From Treponema sp. (GTDB lineage: Bacteria > Spirochaetota > Spirochaetia > Treponematales > Breznakiellaceae), in the NCBI GenBank assembly GCA_009777735.1, contig WRLF01000013.1:20310-84309 (forward strand): a stretch of 64,000 nt of DNA, given 5' to 3'. The translations under genes were made by a program, and so were the position numbers. Shown one piece after another: positions 7,738 to 17,235 of the stretch. Position 1 is the stretch's first letter; each line of letters opens with the position of its first letter. Below the pieces are notes generated by a model, which was not told the DNA's origin, ran no database searches, and saw only the letters and a list, made by a program, of their open reading frames with translations.

Positions 7738-10137
7738 TTACGGATTAGACGTATCCACAATCAGATTGTAGACCTGTGTGGCCGGATAAGTCGTTGTATT
7801 ATTAGGAACATTTCCGCCGTCCGCAACACCGTCCAGAGAGCCGCGGTTAGACTGCACAAAAATATGCAATTTACCGTGTTCCTTCCAGATGTCGGTGTCA
7901 AAGGAGGGTTCCCAGAAGTTCACCGAGAAATCCGTCAGGACGGTTCTTTTCCACTTGTTAGGGCCTTCGGGGCCGTCAATGTTGGCAGTGGAGTACATGA
8001 CGACGCGCCTTTCATCCAGCGTATTATCTGCGGTCGTCACCGAATCAACGCGGCTGTCCTGATACCGGCATATAAAGAACGCTTCTACAAAGCCGGTGTT
8101 ATCGTTTTTCCGTACTACCATGCGCGGACGGGAAAGCGGGGAGGTTATTGTTCCGCTGCCTCCAATGTAGGGATTACGAATGGTGTTTTCATTGAATGTC
8201 CGGTATGTTACCTGGGTTATTTTCCATTCCCCGCCCGTAGCAGTGCCGGTAGTATGGTAGATAACCCGGTATTGAATGGGGCCAAGATTGGGAGTTCCGG
8301 CTTGAGTAGTACTGAAGTAGGTTAAAATATACGGGCGTCCCCCCTCGCCGGTCATATTCGTCTGGTTCATCAGGTTCCTGTTATAGTCAATTGGCCATAC
8401 CTGTTCCGCCCTTTGAGCGGCATTATTGGTATTAGCCGGACCGGCGGGTACGTTAATTTGCCTGCCGCTCATAGTAGACCAAGTACTCCCCCCGTTATCT
8501 GAATACATATAGTACTTGTGCGAGTTGGTTTCGACATTGGGGGTTTCGCGGAATGTCCAGGACAGGTGTATCCTTCCTGTCTCGTCCACAAACATCTGCC
8601 AGTACGGGCTGAATGACTGACCGGTTGCATTTTGTAATGTTCCGTCCAACAGCCGGTCGTGCACCCGGTGCCAGGTTTGAGTGACGGTGTCATACCTGTT
8701 CAAAACCATATAGCCGGAACCGGAGCCGCCCTGCCGGTACGCAAAGAGCAAATCCCCCGGCTTGACCAGTGAACCGGCCTGCGCATGTTGTATCTTGTAG
8801 AATTCCACGTAGGTTACGCTGCTTTCCGCAGCGGCTTGTTGCCCATGAGTCGTTCCTATCATGAGCCGCCGGTGTGAATTCATGGGGAATTCGCCGGGCG
8901 CCGCCCCCCGGTAGTAATGCAATTGCCCGTTGTGACGGTTCACAGCCATGTGGAAATAGCCGTCGCCGTCCACAATAAGGCTGATCCCATTATGGGCGTT
9001 ATTGACAAGTCCGGTAATATCGCTGGTAGTCAATGTAAAGGTAGTTTCGTCCAGACGGCGTTTCCCGAATATGATGGTACCATTATTACTCGTTGAATGG
9101 GCAAAATACGCAGTGAACTGCCAGGAAGTACCCGTCGCGGGGTCTGTCCAGGTTGCCATGGAGCTTTGCCGGAATGCTACGCCGTTTACCGAATTGTGGC
9201 TTGCTCCCATTCCCGCTGTAATAAGGCGCACAGTGCCGGTTCTTTGTGCGGCTGTAAATGTTGATATGTCAGAATTCAAAGTTGATACCCTTGCGGTTTC
9301 ATCCCCTTGATTAGTAAGGGTGAGTAACGCTGTTTCCTGGGCTTGAATAGCGGCGTTCAACGCATTGGCAGCCGATTCGGACACCCATGTAAATTCCGCC
9401 GCTACATTTGATTCATTCCTGTTGGCAGGAAGGGAAGCTACAGAAAAATGGAGCGCTTTTGCTTCCGCAATTTTCGCCGCCAGGAGGTTTCCCAAGGTTC
9501 CCGGCGTTTTGGCATCATTAAAATCTTGTAGTGCTGTTTGCAGCGTCTCTATCGCTGCTTCTACGCCTTCATCAAGGATGGAGGGATCGTCTACCACGGC
9601 TTGCGCATGTGCAATGGCATCAACCAATGCATTTGCAACCGTAATGGGTACCCACATTGTGGTATAGATGACATCGCCTTCAGAGGCGGCGGGTACCGCT
9701 GATTCTTTCGTCTCTTCCGCAAACTCAATAAGGAATGTAAGGCCGGTTCTGTCGGCGGTATAGGTCCCGGTCCGTTTGGCATTTTCAAAAGTGTCCATCG
9801 CCGTTTGCAGCATTGTTTTTGTAGTTTCCACAATTTCTTCGGCTGCCCAGATATTATCCATGATGTTCTGCGCCAGGGTAATGGCGTTATTCAGCGCAGC
9901 AGCCGTTTGCGGGGTTACCCACGGCTGACCGAAGGGAATTCCAGTCCCGTTCACGTCAATCTCCGTATTATCGATTAACTCTTGCGCCTCTTCGATAAGG
10001 TCTTCCAGCCCGCTTTTGTCAACTGTAGGAGGGCTAATTGTACCGCGGCCGATTCCGGGATCATCGCATGTTCCAAACATAACCAGCAAACCTGCCAGCA
10101 GCGCCCATAGTATCCATTTTCCTGTGTTCTTTTTCAC
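7738..10137 (-). CDS. Surface lipoprotein with FIVAR-like repeats and a BNR_4 beta-propeller
   Basis: Probably binds or cleaves a polysaccharide at the cell surface. The 799-residue product has a lipobox MFGTC (Cys24). Residues about 35-300 are alanine-rich helical repeats of the FIVAR kind (for example LNNAITLAQNIMDN), each with a WV motif. Residues about 305-799 match the BNR_4 family pattern: VNGVAFRQSS, then AHNGISLIVDGDGYFHMA, GDLLFAYRQGGSGSGYMVL, SPYWQMFVDETGRIHLSWT and NGGSTW blades. Seven-bladed propellers of this type include polysaccharide lyases that act on rhamnose-containing polymers such as ulvan. The link to rhamnose fits the RhaS-like importer in the same operon, but catalytic activity cannot be confirmed here. 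It begins 20 bases after the preceding lipoprotein gene. Confidence 0.78.
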   Translation of the reverse strand: MKKNTGKWILWALLAGLLVMFGTCDDPGIGRGTISPPTVDKSGLEDLIEEAQELIDNTEIDVNGTGIPFGQPWVTPQTAAALNNAITLAQNIMDNIWAAEEIVETTKTMLQTAMDTFENAKRTGTYTADRTGLTFLIEFAEETKESAVPAASEGDVIYTTMWVPITVANALVDAIAHAQAVVDDPSILDEGVEAAIETLQTALQDFNDAKTPGTLGNLLAAKIAEAKALHFSVASLPANRNESNVAAEFTWVSESAANALNAAIQAQETALLTLTNQGDETARVSTLNSDISTFTAAQRTGTVRLITAGMGASHNSVNGVAFRQSSMATWTDPATGTSWQFTAYFAHSTSNNGTIIFGKRRLDETTFTLTTSDITGLVNNAHNGISLIVDGDGYFHMAVNRHNGQLHYYRGAAPGEFPMNSHRRLMIGTTHGQQAAAESSVTYVEFYKIQHAQAGSLVKPGDLLFAYRQGGSGSGYMVLNRYDTVTQTWHRVHDRLLDGTLQNATGQSFSPYWQMFVDETGRIHLSWTFRETPNVETNSHKYYMYSDNGGSTWSTMSGRQINVPAGPANTNNAAQRAEQVWPIDYNRNLMNQTNMTGEGGRPYILTYFSTTQAGTPNLGPIQYRVIYHTTGTATGGEWKITQVTYRTFNENTIRNPYIGGSGTITSPLSRPRMVVRKNDNTGFVEAFFICRYQDSRVDSVTTADNTLDERRVVMYSTANIDGPEGPNKWKRTVLTDFSVNFWEPSFDTDIWKEHGKLHIFVQSNRGSLDGVADGGNVPNNTTTYPATQVYNLIVDTSNP

Positions 10138-10157
10138 TGTACTCTCCTTGTTATATA

Positions 10158-12446
10158 TTACGGTACTGCCGTTCCCACCCTGGTAGGATTGGCGCCTCTG
10201 GTTACCAGGCGGATGCCTGACTGGTCATACCCGACAGCGGGCCATAAACCGGTGCGGTTCCAGATTGATGGCCGTTGGGTTCCCCCGCCGGTACCGTTGG
10301 CAAAGTTATACCAGTCGCCGCCATGCCCGAGTTTACGTGCTTCGCCGCCGGTGGCGGAGTTCACATAGTCAGTCAGCGGATTGGAGGTGTCTGGAAGACC
10401 TTGGTTATTTCCTGCGCTTATCCTATCAAAGCACCATTCAAACGCATTGCCGCTCATGTCATGGATACCCAGTTCGTTGGGAGTTAAAAGCCCCACTGGA
10501 ATGACCCCTGCGCCGCCGGCTGCGTTCGCAGGATTGGCCGTGTTCCACCATACCCGCGCAAAAGCAGTCATGGCTGCGCGGCTCGCGTCTCCGCTGTTAT
10601 TGGTGGCGTTTGCCGGCTGACCGGCATAGGCCTTCCGGTAGCCGGTTGTATTGATTCTGGTGTCAAGACCGCCGGCTGCTGAACCGGTAGTGTAAGTCGC
10701 CGTTGTGTCTGAATACGCGCCCATAGCTGCCCACTGCCATTCATGCCCGGAGGGCATTCTGAAACCGGTGTTGGTCAAGGTTTGGGTGGCATCGTTTAAT
10801 ACGGTATTTGCAACCGGGCCGCCATTTTGGGCAAAGCCGCTGGGGCGGTTTGACTGGGGAATAGTGGCAACAGTCAGGCTTAACCATCCTGCATCAGTAG
10901 TAGGCCAGGCATCATGAGTGGTGTTGTAAATACGGGTTCTTCCCGCCATAGTGCTGAGTTTATTGCTGAAGACAAGGACGTCATACCAGGTCAGGCGTAC
11001 TGCCGGGAATCTTTCCCGTGGATATGATGCATAAGCCGCAGAATTAGACTGAGAAGAATCATACCTGTCACCGCCCGGCCAGCCCGTACCCATGACCGCT
11101 TCCCACTGGCCTACCGTTATTTCGTATTTGGCAATCCTGTAGGGATTGGTGATTCTTGTTTCATAACCTGTTGTATTGAGCGTAGTGGTTCCTGCATACC
11201 GTGTAAATCTGCCCGCAGGCACTTCAATAAATACCAGCCCCAGGCCTTCCCTGACAACATAGTCGGTATGCGCGGCAGATAATGTACTGAGCATGGCGAC
11301 GGCTTCGGCGGCAGTACCGGTTGTGGCGATATTGGCCACAAAGGTTTGGGCGTTGGTTTCCGCAGTGTCGATGGCTTCGGCTGCGGACTGGAGTACCCAG
11401 AAATGGCCAAAGTCTATAAACAGGCCGGGGATATTGTTTGTCGCAGGTTCTTGGATAACATTCCTTGTAACAGCACCATCCGCGTATGTTCTCTGACGGT
11501 TGCCGACTGTGGCAAGAAGGATTTGTATCTCGGTAACATCCGGCGGCATGGTTCCAATCTCGTCGGCTGTCTCGAAAGCGTCTATTGCCTGGGAAAGAGC
11601 GGTCATTTTAGCGGTAATCTCCGCTAAAACAGTGCCGTCAACGACATCTTTCGCATTAGCCAGGGCAATTTCCAGGGCGTCATGCAGGGCTTGGGGGGTA
11701 AAATGTTCACCCCGAGGTACCGTAGCGGCGCTTTCAGCTACAAGCGGTACGTTTTCCAATAGATCTTCCGTATCGGCAATTAATTCGCGCAGCAGGCGCC
11801 GGTCGGCAAACGAGCCCAATTGAGGGGTAACATTACTAAATTCATTTTTTGCCTCTCCCAGCACTATAATCATGTTTTCCACCTCGGATGTGGCGGTGTT
11901 TTTACTGGCGGTTATTGCTTTGGCATCGTCAATTACGTCTTCAAGGGCTGCATAAGCCACAGATGATACCCAGTATTTGTCTTCGTCAACATCGCTGCCG
12001 TTAAGGCTTGCTGTAATGCCATCCAAAAGGGCTTCAGCCTCCCCTATCAACTGGGTCAGCCTGGTGTATCCATCGTATTGTCCCGGACTTATGGCAGTAA
12101 GAAAGGCAATTTGTCCCATTACCAGCGTGTTAATCATCCCAACCACGGCGTTATGCGGGGCTGCTCCTGTCGCAAACATGAACTCGGCAGTTTCAATGGC
12201 TTCTGCCAGTTGATTGTAAATATCTGTGGGAACCCATTCGCCATTCTCGTCAACATCAGAGCCGTCGATGGAACTGGCAACGCCTGCCATCATACTTTTT
12301 GCGTCATTAATCGCTGTTTCCAGCAGATCAAACGGGCCTTTCGTCGATGTGGTGGGACCCGCAGGATCGCCGCATCCTGCAAATAAAATGATAAAACACA
12401 GGGCAAGTGCCGTGTTTACTGCTGTGAAAGCCGTTTTTATTGTCAT
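10158..12446 (-). CDS. Surface lipoprotein with FIVAR-like repeats and a cysteine-less FGE-sulfatase (SUMF1-like) domain
   Basis: First gene of the long sugar operon. The 762-residue protein has lipobox LFAGC (Cys25), then several FIVAR-like helical repeats (residues about 40-400) sharing a G-x-DV...WV motif. Residues about 405-757 form an FGE-sulfatase/SUMF1 domain: FIEVPAGRFTR, YRIAKYEITVGQWEAVMG, VRLTWYDVLVFSNKLS, FRMPSGHEWQWAA, NELGIHDMSGNAFEWC, SGIRLV. The pair of cysteines used for catalysis in true formylglycine-generating enzymes is absent from the C-terminal segment (LGHGGDWYNF...). A binding or structural role, as in many FGE-fold surface proteins, is therefore more likely than sulfatase activation. 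AAGGAGG precedes the ATG, and a good promoter lies at 12508-12537. Confidence 0.77.
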   Translation of the reverse strand: MTIKTAFTAVNTALALCFIILFAGCGDPAGPTTSTKGPFDLLETAINDAKSMMAGVASSIDGSDVDENGEWVPTDIYNQLAEAIETAEFMFATGAAPHNAVVGMINTLVMGQIAFLTAISPGQYDGYTRLTQLIGEAEALLDGITASLNGSDVDEDKYWVSSVAYAALEDVIDDAKAITASKNTATSEVENMIIVLGEAKNEFSNVTPQLGSFADRRLLRELIADTEDLLENVPLVAESAATVPRGEHFTPQALHDALEIALANAKDVVDGTVLAEITAKMTALSQAIDAFETADEIGTMPPDVTEIQILLATVGNRQRTYADGAVTRNVIQEPATNNIPGLFIDFGHFWVLQSAAEAIDTAETNAQTFVANIATTGTAAEAVAMLSTLSAAHTDYVVREGLGLVFIEVPAGRFTRYAGTTTLNTTGYETRITNPYRIAKYEITVGQWEAVMGTGWPGGDRYDSSQSNSAAYASYPRERFPAVRLTWYDVLVFSNKLSTMAGRTRIYNTTHDAWPTTDAGWLSLTVATIPQSNRPSGFAQNGGPVANTVLNDATQTLTNTGFRMPSGHEWQWAAMGAYSDTTATYTTGSAAGGLDTRINTTGYRKAYAGQPANATNNSGDASRAAMTAFARVWWNTANPANAAGGAGVIPVGLLTPNELGIHDMSGNAFEWCFDRISAGNNQGLPDTSNPLTDYVNSATGGEARKLGHGGDWYNFANGTGGGTQRPSIWNRTGLWPAVGYDQSGIRLVTRGANPTRVGTAVP

Positions 12447-12507
12447 TATTTCGCCTCCTTATAATTTAACCGCACACATTGCTATATTTAAAATACTTAT
12501 TGTAAAA

Positions 12508-12537
12508 ATAATATCACACTATAAGGAAAAATATCAA
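12508..12537 (-). promoter_or_regulatory. Sigma-70 type promoter of the rhamnose-type operon
   Basis: On the minus strand TTGATA (12537-12532) and TATTAT (12513-12508) are separated by 18 bases in a very AT-rich stretch. The predicted transcript would have a leader of about 55 bases before the ATG at 12446. No internal promoter of comparable quality was seen before the ABC genes, which fits one long transcript. Confidence 0.55.
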
Positions 12538-12621
12538 GTTTTTTTTATTTATTTAAGATTTTTTGTATATTTTACTTATCGTTAGCAAAATGCGAAATAT
12601 GCAGAAAAACGTATACAACAC

Positions 12622-13560
12622 CTAATTCTTCCCAAACTTTAACGCCTGCTCAATTACCTCAATTACCGAATCCGGGGTTGATGCGCCTGCAGCCAGACCA
12701 ATGGTTTGGTAAGAAAAAAAATCCGGCGGTATGTCTGCTGCGGTTTCTGCAAGGGTACAGGGTTTACCGGATGTTTGGGCGATATTCAGCAAACGGCGGG
12801 TATTGGCGGAATCTCTTCCCCCGGCAATGACAACAGCGTCAACCCTGCCAAGCAGTTCCCGCAGGCTGTCCTGCCGTTCTTTCGTAGCAGCGCAGATGGT
12901 TCGTGCTATTTCAAGATCGGGGTACAATGCGGTGATAGCGCCGCCAATGGCCTGGTATTCATCCTCAGAAATGGTAGTCTGCCCGATAAGTGCAGTATTT
13001 CGCCGGAAATCATTTCCGTACTGTGCAGCATCACTAGTATATAGTTGTACTGCTGCATTCTGTGCTTCGACAGCGCCGGCAACAACAATGCATATAGGTC
13101 TGGCAAGGGGAGGGGAGCTTTTTTGTTTCACGACAGTTGCGTGAATCATGTTGGCATAACCCAGGATACCGGTTATTTCAGCATGGGATTCCTCACCTGC
13201 AAGAAAAAGGCAAAACCCGGCATCGGCAAATTCTGCGGCTTTAAGCTGGCTTGCCTTTACTCTGGGACAGGTCGCGTCAATGATGTTTGCACCGCGCCTG
13301 CGGAGTTCCGCCTCTGTTTGAGGATTTATGCCGTGAGCCCGAATTATTACGGAAGAACCATGAAGGTCTGCGGGAAGCGAATCTTCACTGAGCTGCGCCG
13401 CACCCCGCTGTTTCAGTTCATCAAGCGTTTGGGGGTTGTGGATGAGGGGGCCGAGGGTATAAGTTTTTTTGCAGCGTTCTGTTTCGGCAAAGGCAAGATC
13501 AACCGCACGCCTGACCCCCATGCAGAAACCAAGCACTTCAGAGCGAACTACATGAGCCAC
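12622..13560 (-). CDS. ispH: 4-hydroxy-3-methylbut-2-enyl diphosphate reductase
   Basis: Catalyses the last step of the MEP isoprenoid pathway, giving IPP and DMAPP, in the cytoplasm. The 312-residue protein shows the three cysteines that hold the iron-sulfur cluster (GFCMGVRRAVD, DATCPRVK, TICAATKERQ) and the typical HGINP and ARDSANTRRL-like segments (GGRDSANTRRLL). The start is a GTG at 13560 that abuts the TAA of secF, so the gene is probably translated by coupling at the end of the yajC-secD-secF operon. Confidence 0.95.
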   Translation of the reverse strand: MAHVVRSEVLGFCMGVRRAVDLAFAETERCKKTYTLGPLIHNPQTLDELKQRGAAQLSEDSLPADLHGSSVIIRAHGINPQTEAELRRRGANIIDATCPRVKASQLKAAEFADAGFCLFLAGEESHAEITGILGYANMIHATVVKQKSSPPLARPICIVVAGAVEAQNAAVQLYTSDAAQYGNDFRRNTALIGQTTISEDEYQAIGGAITALYPDLEIARTICAATKERQDSLRELLGRVDAVVIAGGRDSANTRRLLNIAQTSGKPCTLAETAADIPPDFFSYQTIGLAAGASTPDSVIEVIEQALKFGKN

Positions 13561-14979
13561 TTACGCTTTAACAGGCTGTGCGCTTTGCTTCTCCCTGACC
13601 CGTTTAAGTCTGCGTTTTTCCCAGAAATTAATAATCCCGGTGGCGATAAAAGTTGTCGTATATACGCCGGATGTCATACCCACGAGCAAGGCAAGTGCAA
13701 AATCTTTCATGGAGCCGGTGGTAAAGATAAACAGGGACAGTACCGCAAGCATGGTGGTAACGGTGGTAATAACAGTCCTGTTCAATGTCTCGGTCAGAGA
13801 ACGGTCAAGAATATTTTCAAAAACATCATCCGGGTACAGGCGGCGGTTTTCCCTAATCCGGTCAAAAACAACAATGGTATTATTGATTGAATAACCGAGT
13901 ATCGTAAGAATAGCAGCAATAGTGGTGGTATTGAATTCCATTCTGGTCCAGACCACAAATGAAACAATGACAAGGCTGTCAAGTAAAATGCCTAATACCG
14001 CCCCTACAGCGTACTGCAGCTTAAACCTGATTGCCGCATAGGCCAGTATTAACAGCAGAGTACAGGCAATGAGAATCCCTACCTGATCGGTAAGGTTTCT
14101 GGAAAAACGGGAACCGACATAATCGGAACGGAGTACCACCACATTACCTGCTCCAAAATCCGGGTGATCAAAGGCTTCCAGAACACCGGTGATCCTTTCG
14201 GCGGGCCGGTCCCTGATGGTATCTGCCGCTTCGGCAATTTCTTCTGTCATTTCAGATATCATTTCATCTGTATCATCAAATTCCGCTGCATCAGTTAATT
14301 CCGCAATCGTTTCTTCCCAGTCAATAACTTCCGCAGTTTCATCGTATTCGGCAATTTCTTCCTGTACAGGAATTTCCTGTTCAGCTTCAGTTTGCTCATC
14401 CTGTGTGTCCTGAATACGGATCATAAAATGGCGGTCGGACGGCTGCCCAAGGCTTTGAACCGATGCAGTCTGTCCAAGGGCATCCAATGCTTCGCGGACT
14501 GTGGCGATGGGTATTTCTTCGCTCCGGGGATCAAGGTAATGCACCAAATAAGGGATATCCGCATCAAGCCGGGGATCCCGCTGAGAACTCCGTACGAGCC
14601 ACTGCGAACTGATCTCTGCGGGTACAAGCAGATCAAATTCCAGGCCTTCAAGTTGCTCACTCAAGGCGCCGGTGAGTTCACCGATAGTAGTATATTCACT
14701 AAAGAGGAATTGTATGGTTCTTGATTCAATGCCAACACCGGAATGTACTATATACATACCGCTGCGGTCAAAAGAGATGGAGGCATTGCCCCTGCCTGAC
14801 CATGTAAGGCTGAATGCAGTGGGGGCAAACTGAATTTCCTGAATCAAACCTGCCTGGAAATCCACGCCCAGGTTAAACCCGCTCATTACAAAGAAACCGG
14901 CAATGCCGATTATGACAATCAGAGTGGAAAAAACCGCCGTAAAAGTAAACAGTTTTGAAAACCTGATAATTCTTCTCAT
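13561..14979 (-). CDS. secF: Protein translocase subunit SecF with an acidic insertion
   Basis: Partner of SecD in the proton-driven export complex of the inner membrane. The 472-residue protein has the N-terminal helix followed by GVDFQAG, and a C-terminal five-helix block with YSINNTIVVFDRIREN and ATGIINFW. SecF proteins are normally near 300 residues. Here the periplasmic region is enlarged, including an extremely acidic tract at residues about 190-258, rich in Glu, Asp, Thr and Ile. Its ATG overlaps the secD stop by one base (TAATG). The membrane core looks complete, so the gene should be functional. Confidence 0.94.
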   Translation of the reverse strand: MRRIIRFSKLFTFTAVFSTLIVIIGIAGFFVMSGFNLGVDFQAGLIQEIQFAPTAFSLTWSGRGNASISFDRSGMYIVHSGVGIESRTIQFLFSEYTTIGELTGALSEQLEGLEFDLLVPAEISSQWLVRSSQRDPRLDADIPYLVHYLDPRSEEIPIATVREALDALGQTASVQSLGQPSDRHFMIRIQDTQDEQTEAEQEIPVQEEIAEYDETAEVIDWEETIAELTDAAEFDDTDEMISEMTEEIAEAADTIRDRPAERITGVLEAFDHPDFGAGNVVVLRSDYVGSRFSRNLTDQVGILIACTLLLILAYAAIRFKLQYAVGAVLGILLDSLVIVSFVVWTRMEFNTTTIAAILTILGYSINNTIVVFDRIRENRRLYPDDVFENILDRSLTETLNRTVITTVTTMLAVLSLFIFTTGSMKDFALALLVGMTSGVYTTTFIATGIINFWEKRRLKRVREKQSAQPVKA

Positions 14980-16778
14980 TACTTGATCCCTCCTGCGGCG
15001 GCGGGTACGCCACCAGGAGGCGGCGAGCTTTCAGCCTTAATGCGGGACCATGTTATTGAAAGTTTTTTACTGCGCATAACATCCGTGCCAAAATCGAATA
15101 TCAGCCGGGAAACAAACAATGCGGTAAATACCGAAGAAAAAACGCCGACGGCAAGGGTTACGGCAAATCCCTGAATGGGGCCGGAACCAAGCTGAGAAAG
15201 GAACAAGGCGGCGATAAACGTGGTAATATTTGAGTCCATAATTGCCCAAAATGCCTTGTCAAAACCATTTTCAATTGCGGCTTTTCTGCCTTTGCCAAGG
15301 CGCAGTTCCTCTTTTATACGCTCAAAAATGATCACGCTGGCATCTACTGCCATACCGATTGTAAGGATGAAACCTGCGATACTCGGTAATGTCAGGGTAA
15401 AATTAAATGCGGAAAGAATGCTGAACATAAAGTAAAAATTGAGGATTTGGGCAAAAACAGCGTTAATCCCCGCAATTCGGTAATATCCCAGCATAAAGAT
15501 CAGGACGGCAATGATGCCGCCAATCAGTGCGTATAACCCTTCCATTATGGTATCTTCGCCCATTGAAGCGCCTATGCTCTGCTGGCTTACCACTTCAAGT
15601 TCAACGGGCAGCGCCGCAGTACGCAGCATCAGGGCAATATTGTTTGCTTCTTCCAGGCCAAACCCGGTAAGGCGTACAGAATCGCGGATTGCAGTCTGGA
15701 TGGTTGCCTGGGATCTTACCCGCCCGTCAAGGACAATAGCCATGAGCCTTCCCACATTGGCAGATGTAAGCCGGTGAAATATTTCCCCGCCTTCAAAGTC
15801 CAGCATAAAGGTAACTTCCGGCCTGCCGTCCAGGTTGTTCCGTTCCACAATGGCGCTGCGGATATGGTTTCCGTCCAGGCCGACTTCGCTTTTTAACGCT
15901 GTATAACGGAGACTGCCGTCCGGATTTCGGTCATGTTCATCCAGGCCGTAACGGTCCTTCACATATACACCCAGCACCATTACATCAGCCGGTACAATAG
16001 AGGGGTTAATGAGGTTTCCCTCATCATCGAAAGTGGTTGCTGGGTTGGCGCGGTAATAATTGTTAAAAACATCAGTGGCTTCGGTGTCAACTATATGAAA
16101 GGCGAGACTGCCCTTGCCCATGATTATATCGTTAATGCGTTCGGGGTCTGCGCTGCCGGGGATTTCAACATAAATTTGATCGGAACCCTGCTGTCGGATA
16201 ACCGGCTCGGTAAGTCCGAAACGGTCAATTCGGCTGTTCAGAACATCCAGTGCACGGTTAACCGCATCGGAACGGTCTTCTTCGGTCAGAGATCGGTCAA
16301 GCCTTTCCTGTAAGGCATCCATGTCCGCCTGTAGTACAATGCTTAACCCCCCGGAAAGATCCAGCCCGAGCTGCACTGCATTTCTTTGCAGATCTTTCAG
16401 GGCAAGGATATCTTCCCGGTGCCTGGTCTCGATAGCATCAAGCGCTTCTCTCCTGCTTGGAAAAGCGGCAAGAACGGTATAGGCATCCCATTTTTCAGGG
16501 GCAGGCTCCCTATTTTCTCTGTAAAGGTTCCTTGCCTGCCTGATCATGAACGAAAGATCCTCGGGAACATCCCCGCTCTCCGCAGCCAGTGATAGCAGCC
16601 GCTGAAAATCCGCCTGGGCGCTTCGGGATGCGTACGTTCTGATTTGTTCGCGGGATTCAAGCGCACGCTCCTGTTGATCTCTGGGAGTCATAAAATACCA
16701 GCGGATGCTGGGCAGAAGGAACACAAAACAAACTGCCATAATTCCCAAAACTAAGGCAAACCGATATCGTTTTTTCAT
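14979..16778 (-). CDS. secD: Protein translocase subunit SecD
   Basis: Large subunit of the SecDF export motor, 599 residues. After the first helix the periplasmic part begins with LGLDLSGGLSIVLQADM, the usual D1 motif, and contains RIDRFGLTEPVIRQQGSDQIYVEIPG. The C-terminal membrane block carries LTLPSIAGFILTIGMAVDA and VIIFERIKEELR, the conserved sites of the RND-like transmembrane domain. It lies 30 bases after yajC and overlaps secF by one base. Nothing is missing. Confidence 0.96.
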   Translation of the reverse strand: MKKRYRFALVLGIMAVCFVFLLPSIRWYFMTPRDQQERALESREQIRTYASRSAQADFQRLLSLAAESGDVPEDLSFMIRQARNLYRENREPAPEKWDAYTVLAAFPSRREALDAIETRHREDILALKDLQRNAVQLGLDLSGGLSIVLQADMDALQERLDRSLTEEDRSDAVNRALDVLNSRIDRFGLTEPVIRQQGSDQIYVEIPGSADPERINDIIMGKGSLAFHIVDTEATDVFNNYYRANPATTFDDEGNLINPSIVPADVMVLGVYVKDRYGLDEHDRNPDGSLRYTALKSEVGLDGNHIRSAIVERNNLDGRPEVTFMLDFEGGEIFHRLTSANVGRLMAIVLDGRVRSQATIQTAIRDSVRLTGFGLEEANNIALMLRTAALPVELEVVSQQSIGASMGEDTIMEGLYALIGGIIAVLIFMLGYYRIAGINAVFAQILNFYFMFSILSAFNFTLTLPSIAGFILTIGMAVDASVIIFERIKEELRLGKGRKAAIENGFDKAFWAIMDSNITTFIAALFLSQLGSGPIQGFAVTLAVGVFSSVFTALFVSRLIFDFGTDVMRSKKLSITWSRIKAESSPPPGGVPAAAGGIK

Positions 16779-16808
16779 AACGCTGCTCCGGGGGTGGTAT
16801 TACACAAT

Positions 16809-17183
16809 CTATTTATCTTCACTCTCATCTTCGGATGAATCTATAGTGTGCTTGTCTTCTTTTGCCGCAACAACAATTGAGGCAATTGCACTGCGGTTAA
16901 ATTCTATTTTTGTATCTTCATCGACCTTGACAATGACGGTTTGATCCCTCACGGTCTGGATGGTTCCGTTAATCCCTCCGATTGTGACAATACGGTCGCC
17001 TTTTTTTAATGTAGAGAGCATTTTCTGGGTTTCTTTCTGCTTCTTGTTTTGGGGCCTGATTATTAAAAAGTAGAAAATTGCGATTATCGCAATAAAAGGG
17101 AGAAAAGTCATAAAACCGCCAAGCGGTCCACTTGGGGCCTGCTCTCCATTCGCCTGCAACAGGTAAAAAACGACTGAATTCAT
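16809..17183 (-). CDS. yajC: Preprotein translocase subunit YajC
   Basis: Small accessory subunit of the Sec translocon, 124 residues from the ATG at 17183. That start is chosen because AAGGA lies seven bases upstream; an in-frame ATG at 17222 has no such site. A single transmembrane helix (FLPFIAIIAIFYFLIIRPQ) is followed by the family motif RPQNKKQKETQKMLSTLKKGDRI, giving the cytoplasmic tail, which ends in an acidic SSEDESEDK. It heads the secD-secF-ispH operon. Confidence 0.93.
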   Translation of the reverse strand: MNSVVFYLLQANGEQAPSGPLGGFMTFLPFIAIIAIFYFLIIRPQNKKQKETQKMLSTLKKGDRIVTIGGINGTIQTVRDQTVIVKVDEDTKIEFNRSAIASIVVAAKEDKHTIDSSEDESEDK

Positions 17184-17235
17184 AGGTGTTTCCTTGTAGA
17201 ATATATTTGGTGATTTCCCCAAACAGGGAGATCAT

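Noticed and set aside
7711..8325. Plus-strand frame of about 200 codons opposite the BNR_4 gene
   Set aside because: Antisense shadow; no ribosome-binding site and no family resemblance.
13045..13890. Plus-strand frame of about 280 codons opposite ispH and secF
   Set aside because: It spans two strongly supported genes on the other strand and has cysteine- and arginine-rich random composition.
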